64,000 bases of DNA from Streptomyces sp. NBC_00190 (lineage in GTDB: Bacteria > Actinomycetota > Actinomycetes > Streptomycetales > Streptomycetaceae): positions 5,394,001 to 5,458,000 of the forward strand of contig NZ_CP108131.1 in the NCBI RefSeq assembly GCF_036203305.1, read 5' to 3'. The notes below the pieces were generated by a model, which worked only from the letters and a program-made list of their open reading frames with translations, was not told the origin of the DNA and did no database searches. Of this stretch, positions 45,335-54,681 are shown one piece after another. The position numbers were made by a program, and so were the translations under genes. Each line of letters starts with the position of its first letter. The stretch's first letter is position 1.

Positions 45335-45715
45335 CGCAGACTCCTTCTGCAAGGGGGGTTCCGGATGGCTGGGTGGGCCTCCGGGCAGATCAGGGCTGGT
45401 GCGATGAACGGTCGAAGAGTGCCACCTGTTGGCCATGATGTCAGGACCGCGTCAAAAAGTTGGCCAGAAATAGTTCGTTGTCCGATCAGTCATATCCGGT
45501 ATCCGAACCATTCACCTTTGCGTGCCAAGGGGGCATCCGCTATACGGAACGGCTCATACCAGTTGCTCACACTTGGGCAACGGGAGTTCCTGATGCCCCA
45601 AACGGCATCTGGCGAACGGGTGTTTGTCGTACTGTTTCCCGGTGCGACAGGTGTCCACTGCCTGGGGAAGCGGTGGAGACTCGTCGCTGTCATAGACCAC
45701 GTGCCAGGGGGGCCC
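45335..45715. other. 381-base AT-richer intergenic region before the exopolysaccharide locus
   Basis: No supported gene. From about 45437 to 45700 the sequence is clearly less GC-rich than its surroundings, which is unusual here and fits a heavily regulated promoter or an insertion boundary. Short repeats include TCCG-N5-CGGA (within 45536-45552) and GGTATCCG near 45497. The promoters of the metalloprotease (left) and the initiating sugar transferase (right) must lie here. Confidence 0.45.
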
Positions 45716-47182
45716 ATGAGGCATGTCCATTTTCCTGCGCAAAGGGTGGCCGGAACGGCCCATGAGTCCGCACGGCGCCTCGGTGACAAGGCCCGCTGGT
45801 ATCTGCCCGCCGCCGTCACCGCCGACTTCCTCGGCGCGGCCGTTCCCGTAGGACTCGTCTTCGCGGCCGCCCAGCAGGTCCGGCCCCTCTACTGCGCCCT
45901 CGGCGCCGCCTTGGCGTGGACCGGCGTGCAGTTGTTGCGCCGACGGTACGTGGCCCGGGTGCTCGGAGAATCCCGCGGAGTGCTGCCGGTCGTGCACGAC
46001 TGGCTGATTCTGATCGGCGTGCTGGCCGTGGCCCGCGTGGTGACCGAGGAGGACACCCCCCGGCTCTCCGCCCTCGGGGCACTGCTGCCCGCCCTGCTGA
46101 TCACCGTCGCCTGCCACAAACTGACCTACCGTCACCTCTCGGCCGCCCGCCGCGAGGCCCACGCCGTCAGCCGGGTCCTGGTGATAGGGGAGCCCGACGC
46201 CGCCGAAGACGTCATCGCCCACCTCGCCGCGCGCACCGACCATCCGTACGTGGTCGTGGGCGTGGTCCCGGTCGGCGCCGGCACCCTCGCCAGCGGGGTG
46301 CCCGTGGCGGCCCGGCTCGACGCGGCGATGCCCGCGGCGCCCGCCGGTGACTCCGCGGCCGTGCTCGGAGCCGTCAGCAGCCACCACGCCGACCTGGTCC
46401 TGGTGGCCACCGGCGCGCGGATCGCGGGGGAGCGGCTGCGCCGGGTGGCCTGGGCCCTGCACGACGCCGGGCTGGAACTGGCCGTCTTCCCCGGACTGGT
46501 GGAGGTCTCCGTCAAGCGCCTGGAGACCCTGTCCGCGGGCGGACTCGCCGTGCTGCGGGTCGCGCCGCCCGTCGGCCGCGGCCTGCAGACCCTGCTCAAG
46601 TCGGTCCTGGACCGGGCGGGGGCCGCGGCCGGACTGATGCTGCTCGCCCCGATGTTCCTCGGGATCGTCCTGGCGATACGGCTCGGCTCGCGCGGCCCGG
46701 CCTTCTACCGCCAGCGGCGCATCGGCCGCGACGGGATCCCGTTCGTCATGTGGAAGTTCCGCACGATGGTGGTGGACGCCGACGCGCAGAAGGCCGAGCT
46801 GGCCGGGTCCAACGAGAACGACGGCCTGATGTTCAAGATGCGCCGCGACCCGCGGGTGACCCGGGTGGGCCGGCTGCTGCGCCGCACGTCGATGGACGAA
46901 CTGCCGCAGCTGATCAACGTCCTGACGGGACACATGTCGCTGGTCGGCCCCCGCCCGCCGCTGCCGGAGGAGGTGGCGAAGTACGACGAGGTCGAACTGC
47001 GCCGGCTCACCGTGCGGCCCGGCATGACCGGGCTGTGGCAGATAAGCGGGAGGTCCGACCTGTCCTGGGACGAGACGATCCAGCTCGACCTGCAGTACGT
47101 CGACAACTGGTCCTTCACCAGTGACGTCGACGTGATGGGCCGTACGCTCCGCGCCGTCGTCGATGGCCGCGGAGCGTACTGA
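45716..47182 (+). CDS. exopolysaccharide polyprenyl-phosphate sugar-1-phosphate transferase
   Basis: 488-residue initiating transferase of the PHPT family (WbaP/CpsE type) that loads the first sugar phosphate onto undecaprenyl phosphate at the membrane. Four N-terminal helices (AAVTADFLGAAVPVGLVFAA and others), a central Rossmann-like region (SRVLVIGEPDAAEDV), a fifth helix (GLMLLAPMFLGIVLAIRLG), then the catalytic domain: FYRQRRIGRDGIPFVMWKFR, SMDELPQLINVLTGHMSLVG with PRPP, LTVRPGMTGLWQISGRSDLS. All family motifs are intact. ATG 45716 is preceded by GGGGGG; earlier in-frame starts are possible. The huge frame reaching back to 42977 is antisense to the protease. Confidence 0.92.
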   Translation: MRHVHFPAQRVAGTAHESARRLGDKARWYLPAAVTADFLGAAVPVGLVFAAAQQVRPLYCALGAALAWTGVQLLRRRYVARVLGESRGVLPVVHDWLILIGVLAVARVVTEEDTPRLSALGALLPALLITVACHKLTYRHLSAARREAHAVSRVLVIGEPDAAEDVIAHLAARTDHPYVVVGVVPVGAGTLASGVPVAARLDAAMPAAPAGDSAAVLGAVSSHHADLVLVATGARIAGERLRRVAWALHDAGLELAVFPGLVEVSVKRLETLSAGGLAVLRVAPPVGRGLQTLLKSVLDRAGAAAGLMLLAPMFLGIVLAIRLGSRGPAFYRQRRIGRDGIPFVMWKFRTMVVDADAQKAELAGSNENDGLMFKMRRDPRVTRVGRLLRRTSMDELPQLINVLTGHMSLVGPRPPLPEEVAKYDEVELRRLTVRPGMTGLWQISGRSDLSWDETIQLDLQYVDNWSFTSDVDVMGRTLRAVVDGRGAY

Positions 47183-47199
47183 GAGGCTCTGGTTTGGGA

Positions 47200-48147
47200 T
47201 CAGCCGTTCTGCTCGCGCCACCACCGGTAAGTGGCGGCGATGCCGTCCCGCAGCGGGATGCCGGGCTTCCAGCCGAGGGCGGTCAGACGGCCGACGTCGA
47301 GCAGCTTGCGCGGGGTCCCGTCCGGCTTGGACGTGTCCCAGGCGAGCTCGCCCTGGAAGCCCGTCACCTCGGCGACCGTCTCGGCCAGTTCCCTGATCGT
47401 CAGGTCCTCGCCGCAGCCGATGTTGACGGGCTCGTCGCCGTCGTAGCTGCCGAGCAGCACCGCGCAGGCGGCGGCGAGGTCGTCCACGTGCAGGAACTCC
47501 CGGCGCGGAGTGCCGCTGCCCCACAGGGTGACCTCCTCGCGGCCCTCGGCGGCGGCCTCGTGGAAGCGCCGGATGAGGGCGGGCAGGACGTGCGAGGACT
47601 CCAGGTCGAAGTTGTCGCCCGGGCCGTAGAGGTTCGTCGGCATGGCCGAGATGTACGAGGCCCCGTACTGCTTGCGGTACGACTGGACCTGGACGATGCC
47701 GGCGATCTTCGCGAGGGCGTAGGCCTCGTTGGTCGGCTCCAGCGGGCCGGTCAGCAGCGCGTCCTCGCTGATCGGCTGCGGGGCCAGCTTCGGGTAGATG
47801 CACGACGAGCCGAGGAACAGCAGGCGGTTCACACCGGCGGTGTGCGCACCGGCGATGACGCTGAGCTGGATCTTGAGGTTGTCCTCCAGGAACTGCACCG
47901 GGTACGTGCTGTTGGCCATGATCCCGCCGACCTTGGCGGCCGCCAGCACCACGGCGTCCGGGCGGACGTCCCTGAGGTACGCCCCGGTCGCGGCGGCGTC
48001 GCGCAGATCGAGGTCGGCGCGGCCCCGGGTGAGCACCTCGTGGCCGTCGGCGGTGAGCCGGCGGGCGACCGCGGACCCCACGAGGCCGCGGTGGCCCGCG
48101 ACGAAGACACGGGCGTTCGGGGGCAGCAGCGGCAGCGAACTTGTCAT
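47200..48147 (-). CDS. fcl: GDP-L-fucose synthase
   Basis: 315-residue short-chain dehydrogenase, a bifunctional epimerase/reductase converting GDP-4-keto-6-deoxymannose to GDP-L-fucose. NADP-binding [10 protein letters not shown] is at about 18-27, [20 protein letters not shown] and the active-site Tyr-x3-Lys in [11 protein letters not shown] are present, and [20 protein letters not shown] is specific for the family. ATG 48147; no clear ribosome binding site. Divergent from gmd, its pathway partner, and convergent with the initiating transferase (17 bases apart). Confidence 0.94.
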   Translation of the reverse strand: MTSSLPLLPPNARVFVAGHRGLVGSAVARRLTADGHEVLTRGRADLDLRDAAATGAYLRDVRPDAVVLAAAKVGGIMANSTYPVQFLEDNLKIQLSVIAGAHTAGVNRLLFLGSSCIYPKLAPQPISEDALLTGPLEPTNEAYALAKIAGIVQVQSYRKQYGASYISAMPTNLYGPGDNFDLESSHVLPALIRRFHEAAAEGREEVTLWGSGTPRREFLHVDDLAAACAVLLGSYDGDEPVNIGCGEDLTIRELAETVAEVTGFQGELAWDTSKPDGTPRKLLDVGRLTALGWKPGIPLRDGIAATYRWWREQNG

Positions 48148-48400
48148 ACCGCCGATGATGCCAGTCCGCTCCCGCGGAGGCGGCGCCAGTCCGCCCCGGC
48201 CCGGTCCGGCATCCCGGGGCCCTTCCACGGGAGTTCTGCCCCCATCTCCCGCGCCGCACCGCGGAATCCGCCGCAAACGCGGCCGGACCCGGCGTGTACG
48301 GTACGCATCCAGTCCCCGGGCCCCCGCCCGGCGGGCCGGGCGCTGCCGGGGGTGCAGCCCGCTCAAGACCACGACCAGCAATCATCACCAGGGGGACCAC

Positions 48401-49414
48401 ATGGGCAAGACCGCACTGATCACCGGCGTCACCGGGCAGGACGGCTCGTACCTCGCCGAACTCCTGCTCTCCAAGGGCTACACGGTGCACGGTCTGGTGC
48501 GGCGGTCCTCCAGCTTCAACACGGAGCGGATCGACCACGTTTACCAGGACCCGCAGACCGCGAACCGGTCCTTCGTCCTGCACCACGCCGACCTCTCCGA
48601 CGGCGTCGCCCTGGTGAACCTGCTCCGCGACATACGCCCCGACGAGGTCTACAACCTCGGCGCGCAGTCCCACGTCCGCGTCTCCTTCGACGCGCCCCTG
48701 TACACGGGCGACGTGACCGGCCTCGGCGCACTGCGCCTGCTCGAGGCGATCCGGGCCAGCGGCATCGACACCCGCATCTACCAGGCCTCGTCGTCCGAGA
48801 TGTTCGGCGCCACCCCGCCGCCGCAGAACGAGGGCACCCCGTTCCACCCGCGCAGCCCCTACGGCGCCGCCAAGGTCTTCGCGTACTGGACCACCGTGAA
48901 CTACCGCGAGGCGTACGGCATGTTCGCCGTCAACGGGATCCTCTTCAACCACGAATCCCCGCGCCGCGGCGAGACCTTCGTGACCCGCAAGATCACCCGC
49001 GCGGTCGCCCGCATCAAGGCCGGTCTCCAGGAGAAGCTCTACCTCGGCAACCTCGACGCCGTCCGCGACTGGGGCTACGCCCCGGAGTACGTGGACGCGA
49101 TGTGGCGGATGCTGCAGCAGGACGAGGCCACCGACTACGTGGTCGCCACCGGAGTGGCCGCGACCGTCCGCGAGTTCGTCGAGGCCTCGTTCGGGCACGC
49201 CGGTCTCGACTGGAACGAGCACGTGCGCTACGACCCCAAGTACGAGCGCCCCAGCGAGGTCGACGCGCTCATCGGCGACGCCTCCAAGGCCCATGACAGG
49301 CTCGGCTGGAAGCCGACGGTCCTGGTCTCCGAACTGGCCAAGATCATGGTCGACGCCGACATCCGCCAGGTCGAGGACCAACTGGCGGGCGTGACGGTAC
49401 GCATTGACCGCTGA
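48401..49414 (+). CDS. gmd: GDP-mannose 4,6-dehydratase
   Basis: 337-residue SDR enzyme making GDP-4-keto-6-deoxy-D-mannose. Motifs: [74 protein letters not shown] (catalytic Tyr-x3-Lys) and [17 protein letters not shown]. Length is typical. ATG 48401 has AGGGGGA upstream. With fcl it gives the GDP-fucose branch; the ketone could also go to rhamnose, but fcl next door favours fucose. Confidence 0.95.
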   Translation: MGKTALITGVTGQDGSYLAELLLSKGYTVHGLVRRSSSFNTERIDHVYQDPQTANRSFVLHHADLSDGVALVNLLRDIRPDEVYNLGAQSHVRVSFDAPLYTGDVTGLGALRLLEAIRASGIDTRIYQASSSEMFGATPPPQNEGTPFHPRSPYGAAKVFAYWTTVNYREAYGMFAVNGILFNHESPRRGETFVTRKITRAVARIKAGLQEKLYLGNLDAVRDWGYAPEYVDAMWRMLQQDEATDYVVATGVAATVREFVEASFGHAGLDWNEHVRYDPKYERPSEVDALIGDASKAHDRLGWKPTVLVSELAKIMVDADIRQVEDQLAGVTVRIDR

Positions 49415-49660
49415 GGCTTTATATTTCCCCTAGATTTGCCCTGCCCCGGCCATACTTCGCAGGTCCGTGTGGGTGCGGCCGGGTTAAACCTGCTGTATGT
49501 CCGAAGTGCGCCCTCCATGCTGAACCCTGTTGATTCCAAGTTGGTATGCAATGGGTCAAGTGAGGTGACCGGGCCCTCGCGTGAGCCCTAGTCTGCGCCA
49601 GTACATATGGCTGTTCGGATAGTTCCAGCCATCAAACCGGGCGATTGCCCTGGGGGGCTC

Positions 49661-52435
49661 ATGCGTAGATCCAGAGGGCTGACCGTTGCCCTCGTCCTGT
49701 CACTGGCCGGTGCCGGCACGGGTATAGGCCTCGTGCTGATGCCGCAGGCGTCCGCCATCACGGCACCGGTGGCGTTCACCGCCGACAACCTGCCGACGTG
49801 GCAGCCCAACGGGGTCGTGTGGGCGATGGCCCAGGCGAACGGCACCGTCTTCGCCGGTGGCACCTTCTCGGCCGTCAGCCCACCCGACGGCGCGGCCGGG
49901 GCCGAGCAAGAAGCCGTGAACTTCGTTGCGCTCGACGCCGCGACGGGCAACCCGACCTCGTGCAAGCTCGCCTTCACCATCGGCGACGGCACCGCGACGG
50001 TCCGCACGCTGGTCGTCTCGAAGGACAAGAAGACCCTCTACGCAGGGGGGTACTTCGGCGCCGTCAACGGCACCCCGGTCTCCAGCCTCGCCGCGGTCGA
50101 CATCGAGACCTGCACCCCCAAGGCCGCGTTCCACCCGGGCGTCCCCGCCACCGTGCGCGCGCTCGCCGTCACCGACGACACCCTGTACGTGGGCGGTGAC
50201 TTCGCCGCGGTCGACGGCCAGACCCGCGAGCGCTTCGCCGCGGTCGACGCCTCCTCGGGCGCCCTCAAGCCCTTCGTCGCCAACGCCGACGAGCCCGGCC
50301 GCGCCGTCGAGGTGAGCAACGACGGCAAGAACGTCCTGCTCGGTGGCGACTTCTTCTCGGTCAACGGCACCAACTCGCACGCGCTGGCCGTCGTGAACGC
50401 CACCACCGGCGCGGTCACCAAGACGTACACCAACATCCCGTCCAACTCCGTGGTCAAGGACATCTCGGCCGACGCGACGGGCTACTACACCGGCAGCGAG
50501 GGCTCCGGCGGCGGTGTCTTCGACGGCCGCATCGGCCTCGGCACCGACTTCAAGGAGAAGTGGCGCGACCGCTGCCTCGGCGCCACCCAGTACGTGCTGC
50601 CGTACGACGGGGTGCTCTACAGCTCCTCGCACGCGCACGACTGCTCCACCGAGCTGGAGTACCCCGACGGCAAGCGCCACTTCCTGCTGGCCCAGCCGAC
50701 CGACCACACCGGCGCCGCCCCCGCGCCCGTGGACGGCTTCGTCCGCGGCCCGCGCAAGCTCGGCTGGTTCCCCACGGCCAACGACGGCATCGGCGAGGGC
50801 ATCGGCCCGCGCGTCATGTCCGTCGCGGAGAAGAACGACGTCAAGTACATGTGGGTCGGCGGTGAGTTCACCCTCATCAACGGCAAGCCGCAGAAGGCCC
50901 TGACCCGCTTCGCCTCCACCGGCGACGTCGGCGCCCCGACCACCCCGGTGGTCAGCGCCGCGAGCGTCAAGCCCGGTGAGGCGCAGGTCCGCTGGCGCAC
51001 CAGCTATGACGCGGACGACAGCAAGCTGACCTACCGGATCTACCGCAACGGCTCGGCCACGCCCGCCGCCACGGTGAGCGCGGAATCCCTGGAGTTCGAG
51101 CGGCCCCAGGCCTCCTGGGTCGACACCACGGTCAAGGCCGGCCAGTCGTACAGCTACCGCGTGACCGCGACCGACGGAGCGGGCAACACCAGCGCCCTGT
51201 CGGCCAACGTCTCGGTGACGGTCCCGACCGCGGTCCAGTCGTACCCGAACCAGGTCCGCGCGGACGGCGCCGACCTGTACTGGCGCTACGACGACACCGT
51301 CAGCCCGTACGTCGCCGACTCCTCGGTCGGCGGCAACACCGGCGGTGTCCAGCTGAACGCCCCGGCCCTGCGCCAGACCCCCGGCGCGGTCTCCGGCACC
51401 AGCACGGCGATGGGCTTCAACGGCACCAGCCAGCAGGTCTACAGCGACCACCGCCAGACGGTCGGCAACGCGTTCACCATCGAGACCTGGTTCAAGACGG
51501 GCAGCACGCGCGGCGGCAAGCTGATCGGCTTCGGCAACAACACCGACCGCAACAGCGGCTCGTACGACCGGCAGATCTACATGACCAACACCGGTCGTCT
51601 GGTCTTCGGCGTCTACAACGGCTCGACCCGGACCGTCTCCACCGGCCTGCTCGACACGTACAACGACAACAAGTGGCACCACGTGGTCGGCACCCAGGGC
51701 CCCGGCGGCATCACCCTGTACGTCGACGGCCAGAACAAGGGCTCGCTGAACGCCACCAGCAACATGACCTACGCGGGCTACTGGCACGTCGGCGGCGACA
51801 ACCTGGCCAACTGGCCGACCCGCCCGACGAGCAACTTCTTCGCCGGGCAGATCGACGAGACGGCCGTCTACCCGTCGGCGCTCACCGAGGCCCAGGTCAA
51901 GAACCACTTCACGCTGGCCAAGGCGCCCACCGACACGGTCTCCAAGGTCAACGCGACCGAGGACACCTACATCAACCAGGGCGCCCCGAGCACCGCGTAC
52001 GGCACGTCGAGCTCGCTCGCGGTGCGCGGCACCTCGGCGTACGAGACGTACCTGCGCTTCGACCTCCCGGCCGCCCCGGCCGGCCAGGTCCTCAAGTCCG
52101 CCGCCCTGCAGGTCAAGACCACCACGCAGACGGGCGCCGGCACCGCCGACACCGTCTCCGTGGTCCCCGTCACCGGCACCTGGAGCGGCGCGGGCACGAC
52201 CTTCAACACCAAGCCCACCCTCGGCACCACCCCGCTCGGCACCATCGCGGGCGTGCCGGACGGCTCGGCGGTCCAGAGCGTCGAGCTGGACACCGCCGCG
52301 GTCTCCGCGGTGCTGGGCACCAGCTACAGCATGGGCCTGACGAGCACGGGCACCGACCCGCTGTGGATCTGGTCCTCGGAGTCCACGGCCGCGGACGGCA
52401 TCCCGCAGCTGGTTCTCACCTTCGGCGCGAAGTAG
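49661..52435 (+). CDS. secreted multidomain protein: beta-propeller, FN3, LamG, DNRLRE
   Basis: 924-residue exported protein. Signal peptide 1-35 (LTVALVLSLAGAGTGIGLVL). Residues 40-420 carry repeated VFAGGTFSAV, LYAGGYFGAVNG, LYVGGDFAAVDG, VLLGGDFFSVNG and MWVGGEFTLING units, a beta-propeller. An FN3-like domain follows (about 430-520), then a LamG/concanavalin-type domain (about 545-740: GNAFTIETWFKTG, KWHHVVGTQGPGGITLYVDG) and a DNRLRE/CBM-like C-terminal domain (ATEDTYINQGAPSTAYGTSS, YLRFDLPA). This is a carbohydrate-binding, surface-type layout without a catalytic motif. ATG 49661 has GGGGGG upstream. Its place in the exopolysaccharide cluster suggests it binds that polymer. Confidence 0.88.
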   Translation: MRRSRGLTVALVLSLAGAGTGIGLVLMPQASAITAPVAFTADNLPTWQPNGVVWAMAQANGTVFAGGTFSAVSPPDGAAGAEQEAVNFVALDAATGNPTSCKLAFTIGDGTATVRTLVVSKDKKTLYAGGYFGAVNGTPVSSLAAVDIETCTPKAAFHPGVPATVRALAVTDDTLYVGGDFAAVDGQTRERFAAVDASSGALKPFVANADEPGRAVEVSNDGKNVLLGGDFFSVNGTNSHALAVVNATTGAVTKTYTNIPSNSVVKDISADATGYYTGSEGSGGGVFDGRIGLGTDFKEKWRDRCLGATQYVLPYDGVLYSSSHAHDCSTELEYPDGKRHFLLAQPTDHTGAAPAPVDGFVRGPRKLGWFPTANDGIGEGIGPRVMSVAEKNDVKYMWVGGEFTLINGKPQKALTRFASTGDVGAPTTPVVSAASVKPGEAQVRWRTSYDADDSKLTYRIYRNGSATPAATVSAESLEFERPQASWVDTTVKAGQSYSYRVTATDGAGNTSALSANVSVTVPTAVQSYPNQVRADGADLYWRYDDTVSPYVADSSVGGNTGGVQLNAPALRQTPGAVSGTSTAMGFNGTSQQVYSDHRQTVGNAFTIETWFKTGSTRGGKLIGFGNNTDRNSGSYDRQIYMTNTGRLVFGVYNGSTRTVSTGLLDTYNDNKWHHVVGTQGPGGITLYVDGQNKGSLNATSNMTYAGYWHVGGDNLANWPTRPTSNFFAGQIDETAVYPSALTEAQVKNHFTLAKAPTDTVSKVNATEDTYINQGAPSTAYGTSSSLAVRGTSAYETYLRFDLPAAPAGQVLKSAALQVKTTTQTGAGTADTVSVVPVTGTWSGAGTTFNTKPTLGTTPLGTIAGVPDGSAVQSVELDTAAVSAVLGTSYSMGLTSTGTDPLWIWSSESTAADGIPQLVLTFGAK

Positions 52436-52466
52436 CGACGGGAACCGAAGTAACCGCCTGACGGCG

Positions 52467-52500
52467 TGCGGGGCCCGGCCCTTCCCGGCCGGGCCCCGCA
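52467..52500. terminator. terminator after the propeller-LamG gene
   Basis: 14-bp perfect stem (52467-52480 with 52487-52500), six-base loop CTTCCC, 31 bases after the stop. Confidence 0.88.
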
Positions 52501-52535
52501 CTCCTGTCCCACCCAGTAAGTACGGGAGCCATCCG

Positions 52536-53210
52536 ATGTACCGACGCTCCGCAGCGGCTGCTGTTCTGCTGACCGCCGCCCTGACGCTGACCGCCTGCAG
52601 TTCGGGCAAGGCCGACTCCGGCGCGGAGGGCAAGGCGAAGCCCCCGGCCTCGTCGGCGGCCCCCGATCCCGCGGACAGCGCGGCGCCCTCGGCGTCCGCG
52701 CCCGAAGCGAAGCCGACGGGCCCCGTCCTGCCCGACGCGAAGCTCACCCCGAAGACGGGCAGTTTCACGGCGCAGGAGAAGAAGTACCTGAGCGGGCGCG
52801 TCCCGGAGAAGATGGACCCGGCGGCCGTCCTGCAGAGCGGCCAGGAGGCCTGCCAGCGCGTGGAGCGCACCGCGAAGCGCGACAAGGACGCGGCGACCGG
52901 CGCGGTCATCACCGGGGAGATCCCGGGCGCGAAGGACGCGATCACCCTGCTGTGCCCGGAGCAGAAGCCGATCCTCGCGGCGGCCGAGAAGGGCTTCCCC
53001 GAGGGCTCCCGCCAGTCGCCCGCGGCGGGCACGTACCGGGCGCTGACCCAGGCCACCACCTGCACGTGGGAGGCCAAGGCCAAGGACGGCTCGATCCTGG
53101 CCTCGGGCCCCGAGACCCAGCCCAAGGCCGGCGACAAGATCACGGCGACGATCCCGTCCGGCACGGCGGAGTTCAACTCCTCGGGCTGCTACGCCTGGCT
53201 GCCCGTCTAG
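52536..53210 (+). CDS. lipoprotein of unknown function
   Basis: 224-residue predicted lipoprotein. The lipobox LTAC places lipidated Cys21 after a hydrophobic segment (AAVLLTAALTLTA). Residues 22-65 are a Ser/Ala/Pro linker. The folded part has cysteines at about 105, 145, 175 and 218, likely two disulfides, and ends SGCYAWLPV. No known domain is recognised. ATG 52536 has GGGAG upstream. Flanked on both sides by terminators, so monocistronic. Confidence 0.85.
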   Translation: MYRRSAAAAVLLTAALTLTACSSGKADSGAEGKAKPPASSAAPDPADSAAPSASAPEAKPTGPVLPDAKLTPKTGSFTAQEKKYLSGRVPEKMDPAAVLQSGQEACQRVERTAKRDKDAATGAVITGEIPGAKDAITLLCPEQKPILAAAEKGFPEGSRQSPAAGTYRALTQATTCTWEAKAKDGSILASGPETQPKAGDKITATIPSGTAEFNSSGCYAWLPV

Positions 53211-53227
53211 GGCCACTGCCGTACGAG

Positions 53228-53268
53228 AACGCCCCCGGGGCCGGACTGCCGGTCCCCGGGGGCGTTTT
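53228..53268 (+). terminator. terminator with T-tract after the lipoprotein gene
   Basis: AACGCCCCCGGGG and CCCCGGGGGCGTT pair over an inner CCGG/CCGG stem with one bulged T and a four-base loop, ending in TTTT. One of the few classical rho-independent terminators in the window. Confidence 0.9.
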
Positions 53269-53335
53269 CGTGTCCCCGTGCCGGGTAGCCGCGTGCCAGT
53301 ACGCAACCACGACACCGGCATCCGGAGGCGATCCT

Positions 53336-53554
53336 ATGCGCGGCCTGGGCGGCTGCATCGGCCTGATCGTGGTGGGGGCCATCCTCACCTTCGCCACCGA
53401 CTGGGAGATGCGCAGCGTCGACCTCGACCTGGTCGGCCTCATCATGATGGCGGCGGGAGCCATCGGCCTCGCCGTGTACTCCAGGGTCCTGGGGCGGCGT
53501 CGCACGGCGGGCGCCATCCCGGTGGTGGAGGAGCGCCGCCGGGACGGCGTCTAG
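53336..53554 (+). CDS. DUF6458-type small membrane protein
   Basis: 72-residue protein with two hydrophobic segments, GGCIGLIVVGAILTFATDW and LVGLIMMAAGAIGLAVYSRV, separated by the family phrase SVDLDLV, then a basic tail. This is DUF6458, of unknown function and widespread in actinobacteria. ATG 53336 has GGAGG upstream. Its TAG stop shares CTAG with the stop of the convergent glycosyltransferase gene. Confidence 0.82.
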   Translation: MRGLGGCIGLIVVGAILTFATDWEMRSVDLDLVGLIMMAAGAIGLAVYSRVLGRRRTAGAIPVVEERRRDGV

Positions 53555-54681
53555 AGCGGGCTCTGGTTCCGGCGGGCGGCCTCGTACACCGGGAGCAGGG
53601 TGTCCAGGACCGCGTCCATCGAGAACGACTCCGCGGCCAGCTTGCGGGCCGCGCGGGAGGCCGCCGCGTTCGCCGCGGGGTCCAGCAGGGACAGGACCGC
53701 AGCCGACACGCCCGCCGGGCCCGGGTCGACCGCGTGTCCCGCGCCCGCCGCCGCGATGTCGCGGGCCAGGCCGTTGGAGTGGGTCACCACCGGGGGAACG
53801 CCCACCGCGAGGGCTTCCAGGACCGACATGGGGAACGGCTCGTCCACGGAGGGCAGTACGTAGACGTGCGCACGGCGCAGTTCCGCCAGGACCTCCCCGC
53901 CGGACAGGGCTCCCGGGACCGTGAAGCGGGACGAGAGGCCCAGTGCCGTGATGCGGGCGCGGACGGCAGCCAGCTCGCCCTCGTCCGGGCCCGCGACCAC
54001 GAAGTGCGCGTCCGGATGCGCGGCGAGGACCGCCGGGGCCGCGTCCACGAAGTCCACCGGCCGCTTACGGGCCTGCAGGCGCGCCGAGTACAGGACGCGC
54101 GGCGGGCCGGACGGAGCGGGACGCTCCTCCTGCGCCGGGGTGCCGTTGACCAGGCGGACCGTGTTCGCCAGCGGAGGCGCCCCCACCACCGCGTCCAGGC
54201 CCGTCCGTTCGTGCGGGGTCAGGTGGAGCACCGCGTCCGCGCCCCGCAGCAGCCGGCGCACCGCCACCGCGTCCAGCACCTTGGCCAGCAGCTTCCCGCT
54301 CGGATCCACCATGCCGTGGGTCTGCAGGACGAGGGGCCTCCCGGCCCGCAGCGCGGCCAGCGCCACCGGCAGGGTCACCAGGTCCCGGGCCAGGTGGACG
54401 TGGACGACATCGGCGTCACGGACCAGACGCCCGGCCGACGCCAGCAGCGCCGATGAGGTCATCCCGCTGAAGCCGAGGGGCAGCAGCCGCCGGGCCGGGA
54501 ACAGCTTCGCCGGGACGCCCTCCACGGAGGTGGGCCACGGGTCGAAGCCTTCGCCCAGCGCCAGCAGCCGCGCCTCGTGGCCGCGGGCCCGCAGTCCCTT
54601 CGCCAGGTTCAGCGCGACCCGGACCGGCCCGCCGAAGGCGTGCGTGGGGGAGTGCAGCGTAACGGTGTGCAGGACTCTCAC
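53551..54681 (-). CDS. GT4-family glycosyltransferase
   Basis: 376-residue GT-B glycosyltransferase. N-terminal acceptor domain: VRVLHTVTLHSPTHAFGGPV, then ADVVHVHLARDLV. C-terminal donor domain: RVLYSARLQARKRPVDFVDA, HFVVAGPDEGELAAV and the E-x7-E motif in VDEPFPMSVLEALAVGVPPV. It likely adds one sugar of the repeat unit; the donor cannot be told. GTG 54681 has GGAGGAG upstream and overlaps the acyltransferase stop by four bases (GTGA). Confidence 0.9.
   Translation of the reverse strand: MRVLHTVTLHSPTHAFGGPVRVALNLAKGLRARGHEARLLALGEGFDPWPTSVEGVPAKLFPARRLLPLGFSGMTSSALLASAGRLVRDADVVHVHLARDLVTLPVALAALRAGRPLVLQTHGMVDPSGKLLAKVLDAVAVRRLLRGADAVLHLTPHERTGLDAVVGAPPLANTVRLVNGTPAQEERPAPSGPPRVLYSARLQARKRPVDFVDAAPAVLAAHPDAHFVVAGPDEGELAAVRARITALGLSSRFTVPGALSGGEVLAELRRAHVYVLPSVDEPFPMSVLEALAVGVPPVVTHSNGLARDIAAAGAGHAVDPGPAGVSAAVLSLLDPAANAAASRAARKLAAESFSMDAVLDTLLPVYEAARRNQSPL

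Noticed and set aside
42977..47182. A 1401-codon open frame on the + strand
   Set aside because: Its first 900 codons are antisense to the M4 protease; only the part from 45716 is a real gene. GC bias removes stops.
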